Shown here: piece by piece, positions 8,377 through 15,576 of the stretch
How positions within the stretch are numbered: position 1 is the first letter of the stretch
How the letters are laid out: every line of letters starts with the position of its first letter
Source of the DNA: Streptomyces monashensis
GTDB lineage: Bacteria > Actinomycetota > Actinomycetes > Streptomycetales > Streptomycetaceae
Assembly (NCBI RefSeq): GCF_001866665.1
Contig: NZ_MLYO01000051.1
Span: 62,001 to 126,000, forward strand
Reading direction: 5' to 3'
Length of the DNA stretch: 64,000 bases
The notes under the pieces: model-generated
Databases searched by the model: none
Seen by the model: the letters and a program-made list of their open reading frames with translations, nothing else
What the model was told of the DNA's origin: nothing
Translations under genes and position numbers: made by a program

Positions 8377-9168
8377 TCAGCAGCTCGGGACCGAACCCTT
8401 GCCGCTCTCCAGGACGTTCAGGGCGTTCACCGCGCCCTTCAGCGTGGTGACCGGGACCAGCTTGAGCCCCTTCGGCAGGTCCGCCTCGGCGTCGGTGCAC
8501 TCGGCCTTCGGCACCAGGAACACCGTCGCGCCGTCGCGGCGGGCGGCCTGCGTCTTCAGGGCCACCCCGCCGACCGCGCCCACCGTGCCGTCGGCGTCGA
8601 TCGTGCCCGTGCCGGCGATGTTCCGGCCGCCGGTGAGGTCGCCGCCGTTGCCGTCGCCGTGCAGTTTGTCGATGATCCCCAGCGTGAACAGCAGGCCCGC
8701 GCTCGGCCCGCCCACGTCGGCGAGCTTCAGCGTGACCTTGACCTTGTCGGCGCTCAGCCCGAGGTACTTGAGCGCCGCCTGCGTCGCCGCGTCCTGGGAC
8801 TGCTGCATCTGCGCCTGGTTGTGCTGCTCGATCTCCTTGACGGTGTCGCCGCTCGGGTAGACGGCGTCGCGCGGCATCACGGCCCGGTCGGTACGGAACC
8901 AGTTGCCGATCACGTCCCCGAGGGACACCCGGGCGTCCGGACCGGTCGCCATGATGGTCACCATCCGCAGCTGCCCGCTGGTCCTGCGCACGGGCGCACC
9001 GGCGACGTTGATCACCTGGGTGCCCTGGTTCGTACCGAGCACGTTCGCGGTCATCCCGGGCTGGGCCACCGAGAACGGCAGCGGCGCGAACACCGCCGTG
9101 GCGAGCAGGGCCACGACGGGCAGCGCGCAGACGGCTACGGCCTGGGGACGAGTGAGACGTGAGAGCAC
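8377..9168 (-). CDS. Membrane-anchored Lon-like (S16) protease without PDZ domain
   Basis: 263 aa. Residues 11-33 form a signal anchor. The C-terminal half is a Lon-type proteolytic domain with the Ser-Lys dyad visible as Ser156 in DVGGPSAGLLFTLGI and Lys205 in VGGVALKTQAA. It is shorter than YlbL-type proteins (about 340 aa), and I see no PDZ domain between anchor and protease, which makes it a minimal secreted S16 form. The target is unknown. It is transcribed alone, convergent with the osmoprotectant operon. Confidence 0.85.
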   Translation of the reverse strand: MLSRLTRPQAVAVCALPVVALLATAVFAPLPFSVAQPGMTANVLGTNQGTQVINVAGAPVRRTSGQLRMVTIMATGPDARVSLGDVIGNWFRTDRAVMPRDAVYPSGDTVKEIEQHNQAQMQQSQDAATQAALKYLGLSADKVKVTLKLADVGGPSAGLLFTLGIIDKLHGDGNGGDLTGGRNIAGTGTIDADGTVGAVGGVALKTQAARRDGATVFLVPKAECTDAEADLPKGLKLVPVTTLKGAVNALNVLESGKGSVPSC

Positions 9169-9346
9169 GGGTTCAATCTAACGCGACCGCCCCGGGCGGC
9201 CCGCGCCACGTGTCCCGTACGGCGTACGCGCCCGGTCCGCCGCACGCCGCGTACAGGTCCGTTCCCGTACGTGCGGGGGTCGGGGCCGTCGTCGTGACCA
9301 CGGGCGACCGCGGCCACGACGGTTCCGGCACCGGGCGGCCACGCGC

Positions 9347-9988
9347 TCAGCGCAGGGCCTCGGCCACCTCCCGGGCGGCCTCCACCACCCTCGGCCCCAC
9401 CCGCTCCGGTACGGAGTCCACCAGCATCACCACGCCCACGCTGCCCTCGACCCCGGTGACCCCGACGAGCGGCGCGGCGGCCCCGCTGGCCCCGGCCTCC
9501 AGCTCCCCGTGCGTCAGTGTGTACCCGGGATCGGCGGCGGACGGCTGCCGGGCGGCCAGGATGGCCTTCCCCGCCGCTCCCCGGTCCAGCGGGTGCCGGA
9601 AACCGGCCCGGTACGCCACGTGGTAGTCGGTCCACGTCGGCTCGACCACGGCGACGGCCAGTGCCTCCGCGCCGTCGACCAGGGTCAGATGGGCCGTCGC
9701 GCCTATGTCCTCGGCGAGCGAGCGCAGCGCGGGCAACGCGGCCTCCCGGACCAGCGGGTGCACCTGGCGGCCGAGCCGCAGCACCCCGAGGCCGACCCGG
9801 GCTCGTCCGCCCAGGTCACGCCGTACGAGCGCATGCTGTTCGAGGGTGGCGAGCAACCGGTACACGACGGTACGGTTCACGCCCAGTTTGGTGGACAACT
9901 CGGTGACGGTCAGCCCGTGGTCGGTGTCGGCCAGCAGCTTCAGGACACGCAGTCCCCGATCGAGCGTCTGCGAGGTCTCCGCGGTCAC
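9347..9988 (-). CDS. IclR-family transcriptional regulator
   Basis: 213 aa from GTG 9988, which has AAAGGAG at good spacing; a longer frame exists to 10111 but lacks a ribosome-binding site. The winged helix (VTELSTKLGVNRTVVYRLLATLEQ, about residues 30-53) is followed by an IclR effector domain with DYHVAYRAGFRHPLDRGAAGKAIL. The effector and targets are unknown. A GTTCGCTGAGCGGAAGT near-palindrome about 195 bp upstream resembles IclR-type operators and may mark autoregulation. Confidence 0.9.
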   Translation of the reverse strand: MTAETSQTLDRGLRVLKLLADTDHGLTVTELSTKLGVNRTVVYRLLATLEQHALVRRDLGGRARVGLGVLRLGRQVHPLVREAALPALRSLAEDIGATAHLTLVDGAEALAVAVVEPTWTDYHVAYRAGFRHPLDRGAAGKAILAARQPSAADPGYTLTHGELEAGASGAAAPLVGVTGVEGSVGVVMLVDSVPERVGPRVVEAAREVAEALR

Positions 9989-10182
9989 GACGCCCACTCC
10001 TTTGGTGGTGAGGCCGGCGGGCCCCTGAGCGGCGGATGCGTGGCCGAGTCCCGTCGGCGACGCGTTCAGAGGCCGCCGATCGGCAGAACGGCTCCGGCGG
10101 CTCCGGGCCAAGGTCGCTTCACGGCTGCGCTCCGCGGCGACGCTGCCACGGGGCGGTGCGTAGCGGGACAGTAGCGAAGCCG

Positions 10183-10199
10183 GTTCGCTGAGCGGAAGT
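10183..10199. promoter_or_regulatory. IclR-like near-palindrome
   Basis: GTTCGCTGAGCGGAAGT is close to the symmetric form TTCCGCT/AGCGGAA typical of IclR-family operators. It lies in the roughly 300-bp gap between the IclR gene and the upstream helicase gene, which otherwise shows no gene. Role is inferred from shape and neighbourhood only. Confidence 0.35.
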
Positions 10200-10285
10200 C
10201 TCCGTCCAGAATCCGGGCAAGACGAGATCCGGCCTGCCTGGATTCGTCCGGATACGGGGTCCGGGACGGGGTCCGGGTCGGGGTG

Positions 10286-12094
10286 TCACCGCATGCGCGT
10301 GGCCCACTCCTGCACCTTGTCGATCCGCTGCTTCAGCTGTCCCGCCGTCGCCTCCGCGCTCGGCGGCCCCCCGCACACCCGCCGCAGCTCGGTGTGGATC
10401 ACCCCGTGCGGCTTGCCGCTCTGGTGGACATAGGCGCTGACCAGCGTGTTGAGCCGCTTGCGCAGCTCCATCATCTCCTTGTGGGAGACCACGGGCCGCC
10501 GCTCGGCGGGCAGTTCGAGCAGGTCGGCCTCGGTGTCCGGCTTCTTCTTGCTGTGCGCGATCTGCCGGGCCTGCCGCTTCTGGAGCAGCAGCTGCACCTG
10601 GTCGGGTTCGAGCAGCCCCGGGATGCCGAGGTAGTCCTGCTCCTCCTCGCTCCCCGGGTGCGCCTGCATGCCGAACTCGGCACCGTCGTACAGGACCCGG
10701 TCGAAGACGGCCTCGGACTCCAGCGCCTCGAAGGAGAACTGCTCCTGCTCGCCGGTGTCCTCGTCCTGCTGCTTGTTCGCCTCCTCCATCTCCTTCTCGG
10801 ATTCGGCGTACGGGTCCTCCTCGCCCTCCTTCTTCGGCTTGTCGAGGGCGTGGTCCCGCTCCTTCTCCATCTCATTGGCGAAGGTCAGCAGGTCGGGCAC
10901 GGTCGGCAGGAACACGGACGCGGTCTCGCCGCGCCGCCGGGACCGTACGAAACGGCCGACGGCCTGCGCGAAGAAGAGTGGCGTCGAGATGGTCGTCGCG
11001 TACACGCCGACCGCGAGCCGGGGCACGTCGACGCCCTCGGACACCATGCGCACCGCGACCATCCAGCGATCCGTGCTCGCGCTGAAGTCGTCGATGCGCT
11101 GGGAGGCCCCGGCGTCGTCGGACAGCACGAGCGTGGCCTTCGTCCCGGTGATCTCACGGATCAGCTTGGCGTAGGCGCGGGCGGAGTCCTGGTCGGAGGC
11201 GATGACGAGCGCGCCGGCGTCCGGGATGGCCTTCCTGACCTCGGTCAGCCGCTGGTCGGCGGCGCGCAGCACGCTGGGCATCCACTCGCCGCGCGGGTCG
11301 AGCGCGGTCCGCCAGGCCTGGCTGACCGCGTCCTTGGTCATCGGCTCGCCGAGCCGGGCGGCGATCTCGTCACCGGCCTTCGTACGCCAGCGCATCTGGC
11401 CGCTGTAGGAGAGGAAGATGACCGGCCGGACGACGTGGTCGGCGAGGGCGTTGCCGTAGCCGTACGTGTAGTCGGCGGCGGAGCGCCGGATGCCGGCGTT
11501 GTCCTCCTCGTACGTGACGAAGGGGATGGGGTTGGTGTCGGAGCGGAAGGGCGTACCCGTCAGCGCGAGCCGGCGGGTGGCGGGCTCGAAGGCCTCCAGG
11601 CACGCCTCGCCCCAGGACTTGGAGTCACCGGCGTGGTGGATCTCGTCGAGGATGACGAGGGTCTTGCGCTGCTCGACGCGGTTGCGGTGCAGCATGGGCC
11701 GCACGCCGACACCGGCGTACGTGACGGCGACCCCGTCGTACTCCCGGCCGAGCGGCCCGGCGCTGTACTCGGGGTCGAGCTTGATGCCGATACGGGCCGC
11801 GGCCTCGGCCCACTGCTTCTTCAGGTGCTCGGTCGGGGCGACCACGGTCACCTGCTGCACGACATGGTGGTGCAGCAGCCAGGAGGCGAGCGTCAGCGCG
11901 AAGGTCGTCTTGCCGGCGCCGGGCGTGGCGACGGCGAGGAAGTCGCGCGGCTGCTCCTGTACGTACTTCTCCATCGCCCCCTGCTGCCAGGCACGCAGCT
12001 TGCTGGCGGTACCCCAGGGGGCCCGGCCGGGGAAGGCGGGCGAGAGGTGGTGGGACGACGAGGCGGGGGAAGCGGAAGCGGCGGTAGTAGTCAC
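10286..12094 (-). CDS. SF2 DEAD/DEAH-box helicase
   Basis: 602 aa. Walker A ATPGAGKTT (residues 56-64), motif II DEIH (150-153), motif III TGTP and motif VI QAVGRFVRS are all visible. The two RecA-like domains are followed by a charged linker rich in Glu, Lys and Gln (about residues 395-440) and a C-terminal coil. Family members unwind nucleic acid, like the type III restriction ResA or XPB-like proteins, but no nuclease or methylase partner is near. It starts with GTG at 12094. It is widely kept in streptomycetes, and the biological role is unknown. Confidence 0.88.
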   Translation of the reverse strand: MTTTAASASPASSSHHLSPAFPGRAPWGTASKLRAWQQGAMEKYVQEQPRDFLAVATPGAGKTTFALTLASWLLHHHVVQQVTVVAPTEHLKKQWAEAAARIGIKLDPEYSAGPLGREYDGVAVTYAGVGVRPMLHRNRVEQRKTLVILDEIHHAGDSKSWGEACLEAFEPATRRLALTGTPFRSDTNPIPFVTYEEDNAGIRRSAADYTYGYGNALADHVVRPVIFLSYSGQMRWRTKAGDEIAARLGEPMTKDAVSQAWRTALDPRGEWMPSVLRAADQRLTEVRKAIPDAGALVIASDQDSARAYAKLIREITGTKATLVLSDDAGASQRIDDFSASTDRWMVAVRMVSEGVDVPRLAVGVYATTISTPLFFAQAVGRFVRSRRRGETASVFLPTVPDLLTFANEMEKERDHALDKPKKEGEEDPYAESEKEMEEANKQQDEDTGEQEQFSFEALESEAVFDRVLYDGAEFGMQAHPGSEEEQDYLGIPGLLEPDQVQLLLQKRQARQIAHSKKKPDTEADLLELPAERRPVVSHKEMMELRKRLNTLVSAYVHQSGKPHGVIHTELRRVCGGPPSAEATAGQLKQRIDKVQEWATRMR

Positions 12095-12280
12095 GGTCTC
12101 CGTTTTGTAGGGCTCGTTCTGGGGCTCGGCGCTCGGCTACGTATGACAACCGGGCCACCCTACCGGCGCCGCACCACCGTCAACGCCCGGACGAGGCCGG
12201 GGCACCCGCGGGTGGGATCCACATCACAACGGCGGTGATCACCGGCGTACTCGGCGGCGATCACCCCGGCGTGATCGCTG

Positions 12281-13720
12281 TCAGGCGCGCAGTCGCCGGG
12301 TCACCCACGCCCCCACCAGCGCGACCCCCGCCATCGGCAGGAAGACGGCCGCGAAGGCGAGGGGACGGGGGCCGTCGGCGGTGGTGGCCGCGGCGCTGCC
12401 GCCGCCCAGGGCCGCGAAGGCGGCGCCGGTGGCGGCGAGGAGGACGACGTTGGCCAGGGCGTCCGAGATCTGGAGTGCGGCGGAGTTCGCGCCGGCCTCC
12501 TGCGGGGCGGACAGCCGGAGCAGGAGCACGCTGGTGGAGGAGATCACCAGGCCCATGCCGAGGCAGCCGAAGGTCCAGGCGACGGCGACGGTCCAGACGG
12601 GCACGGCGTGCACGAGCACGCCGGGCGCGGTGGCGACGGCGGCGGCGACGAGCGCCATCCCGGCGGTCATCAGCCGCTCCCGGTACGGCGCCATGCGCGG
12701 CCGGGACTGCAGATACGAGCCCAGCGCCCAGGTCACCCCGCCCGGCGCCAGCGAGAACCCGGCGAGCGTCGGTGACAGACCGCGCTGGGTGACGAGCATC
12801 AGCGGCACGAAGGACTCGGCGACGATGAAGGAACCGGCGGACAGGCCGCGCAGCAGCACGACGGAGGGCAGGCCGCGGGCGGCCCGGTAGGTGCCGCGCG
12901 GGAGGAGGCCGAGGACGGCGGGCACGAGCAGGGCGGCGCCGGCCAGTGCGGGGAGTACGGCGAGGGGCCGCAGGTCCTGGGCGGCGTACTGGAGGAGGCC
13001 GGCGCCGAGCGAGATGCCGAGGGCCAGCCGGATCCGCCGCCGGTCGAACGACCCGGCGGCCTGGTCCTTCTGCACCGGGCCGGACGCCCGGCGCCGTATC
13101 TGCGGCAGAGCGAGGGCGAGCGGGAGCAGGACGAGGACCGGGATGCCGAGGAAGACCCAGCGCCAGCCGAGGTGCTCGGTGACAGCGCCGGAGGCGAGGG
13201 GGCCGACGATGGAGGGGACGACCCAGCCCGCCGCGAAGGCCGCCATGATCGCGGGCCGCAGCCGCTCGGGGTAGGCACGGCCGACGACGACGTACAGCGC
13301 CACGATCACCAGTCCGCCGCCGAGCCCCTGCACGGCCCGCCCCAGGACGAACACCCACATGCTCTGGGCGGTGCCGGCGATGACGAGCCCGGCGGCGAAG
13401 CCCGCGATACCGGCGCTCAACGGCCCGAGCGGACCGCGCCGGTCGGACCACTGGCCCGACAGCACCATGCCGAACAGGCTGGTCGTGAAGTATCCGGAGA
13501 ACGCGAACGCGTACAGCGCCACCCCGTCCAGCTCCCGCGCGGCGACCGGCATCGCGGTCCCGACGGCGGTCGCCTCGAACGCGATCAGCAGCACGACGGA
13601 GACGATCCCGACGCTGAGCGCCCGGTACGACCGGCTCAGCACGCCGTCCGTTCCTCTGTCTGCGTCGGTCTCGGCGGCTTCGGTCAGGCCATCGGCGTCA
13701 CGGGGCTCCAGGGCGGTCAT
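12281..13720 (-). CDS. MFS transporter, drug-efflux type
   Basis: 479 aa with 12-14 predicted membrane helices. Motif A is seen as SGQWSDRRGPLGPL between the second and third helices, and GRAVQGLGGGLVIVALYVVVG resembles motif B/C of proton-antiporters. A 28-residue acidic N-terminal tail precedes the first helix. The likely role is proton-coupled export of small molecules. It is a lone gene, convergent with nothing nearby and followed by the helicase on the same strand. Confidence 0.88.
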   Translation of the reverse strand: MTALEPRDADGLTEAAETDADRGTDGVLSRSYRALSVGIVSVVLLIAFEATAVGTAMPVAARELDGVALYAFAFSGYFTTSLFGMVLSGQWSDRRGPLGPLSAGIAGFAAGLVIAGTAQSMWVFVLGRAVQGLGGGLVIVALYVVVGRAYPERLRPAIMAAFAAGWVVPSIVGPLASGAVTEHLGWRWVFLGIPVLVLLPLALALPQIRRRASGPVQKDQAAGSFDRRRIRLALGISLGAGLLQYAAQDLRPLAVLPALAGAALLVPAVLGLLPRGTYRAARGLPSVVLLRGLSAGSFIVAESFVPLMLVTQRGLSPTLAGFSLAPGGVTWALGSYLQSRPRMAPYRERLMTAGMALVAAAVATAPGVLVHAVPVWTVAVAWTFGCLGMGLVISSTSVLLLRLSAPQEAGANSAALQISDALANVVLLAATGAAFAALGGGSAAATTADGPRPLAFAAVFLPMAGVALVGAWVTRRLRA

Positions 13721-13894
13721 GCCCGTCAGCGTAAGGCCCGCAAGCCGCTTTCACCCCTGTCGGGAGACCGGTCCGACCTGCGACCTTGGTCGTACGCCCC
13801 CCGTTTCATGAACGCGGTATGGCAGTCGCGTTGCAGCCCGCCCGCCTCCCTTGAGCCCGCCCACCACCCCCCGTAAGTTCATTACCACGAACAC

Positions 13895-13991
13895 GGCCGT
13901 GTGCCCGAGTGGTTGAGGGGCTCGCCCGCGCTGCATCCCTCAGCGAGCTCCGCTCGCGGGGAGTCACGTGGGTCCGATCCCCACCACGGCC
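13895..13991 (+). pseudogene. tRNA-Cys-like copy with expanded anticodon/variable region
   Basis: The first 27 nt and the acceptor arms (GGCCGTG ... CACGGCC) are identical to the tRNA-Cys that starts 117 bp downstream. Between them the copy is 25 nt longer. The stem arms CTCGC and GCGAG enclose 17 nt instead of 7, and a CTCC/GGAG hairpin replaces the 4-nt variable loop. The T-stem pairs perfectly, but the T-loop reads TCCGATC rather than TTCGATT, losing the invariant U55. Most likely it is a decayed duplicate; an unusual functional tRNA-like RNA cannot be excluded. Confidence 0.6.
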
Positions 13992-14011
13992 GAGAACGAA
14001 CAACCGAACAC

Positions 14012-14083
14012 GGCCGTGTGCCCGAGTGGTTGAGGGGCTCGCCTGCAAAGCGAGTTACGTGGGTTCGATTCCCGCCACGGCCT
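14012..14083 (+). tRNA. tRNA-Cys (anticodon GCA)
   Basis: A 72-nt cloverleaf: acceptor GGCCGTG/CACGGCC, a short D-stem CCC/GGG, anticodon stem CTCGC/GCGAG with loop CTGCAAA (anticodon GCA at 14045-14047), variable loop TTAC, and T-arm GTGGG-TTCGATT-CCCGC. The discriminator base is U, the identity element of cysteine tRNAs. CCA is not encoded. A damaged copy lies directly upstream. Confidence 0.88.
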
Positions 14084-14102
14084 CTGGTGCGGGCGGGGTG
14101 CT

Positions 14103-15263
14103 TCAGAGCACTCCGCCCGCTTCGTCCTGGAAGGCTTCCGTCCAGTAGTGCCAGTCCGTGTCCGGGGTGGCGCCCGTGGGGTCCACGGACGTCAGGGTGT
14201 GGAGCATGGCCGCGGCCAGGTCCTCGTAGGTCAGAGTGGTCAGCTCGTGGTGCAGGTGGCGGTGGATGGCGCGCTCGTGGTGCAGCAGCCAGAGGGTGAA
14301 GGCGAGGGTGGAGACGTCCGTGTTCAGCGGCTGGAGGGTGGCGTCCAGCTCGCTGAAGGTCAGGACCGCGCCCGTTCTGCCGTCGACCAGCAGGCCGGTG
14401 TCCTCCAGCAGATGGCCGAGGCGGATCAAGTGGTCGGCGTGGGCCGGGAGTTCGTCCAGGGGGAAGTCGCCCGGGCGCTCCTGCGTGTAGTACTCGCGCA
14501 GGGTCGGGAGGGGGACGTCCGTGTCCGTGGAGAAGAGCACCGCCTGTTCCGGCAGGCCGGTCTCGCACAGGAAGCGGCGGGTCGGCTCGTGGGTGAGCGT
14601 CGGGGGGAAGTCGACCTCCTCGAAGCGGGTCACCCGGCCCGGTCCGAACTCCTGGTCCAGGACGCGTGCGGGGACGTCCAGGGTGAGGCCGCGGGCCGTG
14701 CCGGCGCCGGCGACGAGGGAGAGCGGGCGGATCAGGGCCGCCGCCTTCCAGTACGGCGGGATCGCGCCGTTCGCGCCCTCCTCGAAGAGGGACAGCAGGC
14801 GGCGCGTGGCCTCGGCGGCCGTCTCGGGGCCGTACCGGCCCGCCAGGGAGGCGAAACGGCCGCGCAGGCCCGCCAGTTCCTCGGTGACCGCGGCGAAGCG
14901 CAGCAGCGTGGCGAGGGAGGGCGCGAAGGGGCGGGGGTCCGAGGGGTCGCAGAGGTAGGCCGTCGTGAGCTCGCCCGTGGCGCCGTCGAGCAGGATCGAC
15001 TCGCGCTCCATGCCGGCCGGGTTCAGCAGTTCGCCGATGACCAGCCGGCCGCGCAGCTCCTCCGCCAGCCGGAAGGGGGCGTCGGCGGCGTCGGCGAGCG
15101 TGCGCAGGCCGTGGGTGCGCAGCGGGGAGAAGGTCAGCAGGTCGGTGGCCACGGGCAGGCCGGCGCCACCGAGCAGGCCGCGCGTCGGCGCGTGCGTGAC
15201 GTAGCGGTCCAGCTCCGCCTCCGTCAGCGTGATCGCCGTGATCCCGGTGTCGGTCGTGCTCAT
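14103..15263 (-). CDS. SUKH-4 family immunity-like protein
   Basis: 386 aa. The sequence resembles SUKH-4 proteins: SLATLLRFAAVTEEL, VLDQEFGPGRVTRFEEVDFP, THEPTRRFLCETGLPEQAVLFST and GHLLEDTGLLVDGRTGAVL. Two SUKH-like halves seem present (about 1-190 and 190-386). SUKH proteins often neutralise nuclease or deaminase toxins in contact-dependent systems, but no toxin gene is beside it here. The ATG follows GGGGGAG. It sits immediately after the tRNA-Cys on the opposite strand. Function inferred from family only. Confidence 0.72.
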   Translation of the reverse strand: MSTTDTGITAITLTEAELDRYVTHAPTRGLLGGAGLPVATDLLTFSPLRTHGLRTLADAADAPFRLAEELRGRLVIGELLNPAGMERESILLDGATGELTTAYLCDPSDPRPFAPSLATLLRFAAVTEELAGLRGRFASLAGRYGPETAAEATRRLLSLFEEGANGAIPPYWKAAALIRPLSLVAGAGTARGLTLDVPARVLDQEFGPGRVTRFEEVDFPPTLTHEPTRRFLCETGLPEQAVLFSTDTDVPLPTLREYYTQERPGDFPLDELPAHADHLIRLGHLLEDTGLLVDGRTGAVLTFSELDATLQPLNTDVSTLAFTLWLLHHERAIHRHLHHELTTLTYEDLAAAMLHTLTSVDPTGATPDTDWHYWTEAFQDEAGGVL

Positions 15264-15576
15264 CGCTCCCCCGCGATCGTCCGTCCCCGTCAGTGATCCG
15301 ACGTACGTCCGTGACTGCCCGGCGTACGTCCCGGAGCGCTGCCGCCCCACTGCTCCCGCAGACTACGCCGCCCCACTGACAACGCCCCTCGCCGGGAAGG
15401 ACGTCAGCCGACCCGCAGACGTTGCGCGTCGGCGCGGCTCCTCGTGCAGCCGCCGACAGGCGTTGCGGCAGCGGCGGTTGAGGCAGGCCCGGGCCGACGG
15501 CCGGCCCTCGATCACCCGGGACCGCCGGTCCCGGTACCGGCGGTCACCCGGTACCGGCGGTCACGTGGGCCGCTGT
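15264..15576. other. Intergenic region with a short tandem repeat
   Basis: No convincing gene. It contains two tandem 17-bp copies of CCCGGTACCGGCGGTCA (15530-15546 and 15547-15563), each holding the GGTACC palindrome, just downstream of the molybdenum hydroxylase stop. These could form part of a terminator region. Nothing else is recognisable. Confidence 0.5.

Noticed and set aside
13895..13991. The expanded tRNA-like copy as a selenocysteine or serine tRNA
   Set aside because: The anticodon loop is 17 nt with no proper U33-anticodon context, and the T-loop lacks U55; a decayed tRNA-Cys duplicate fits better.
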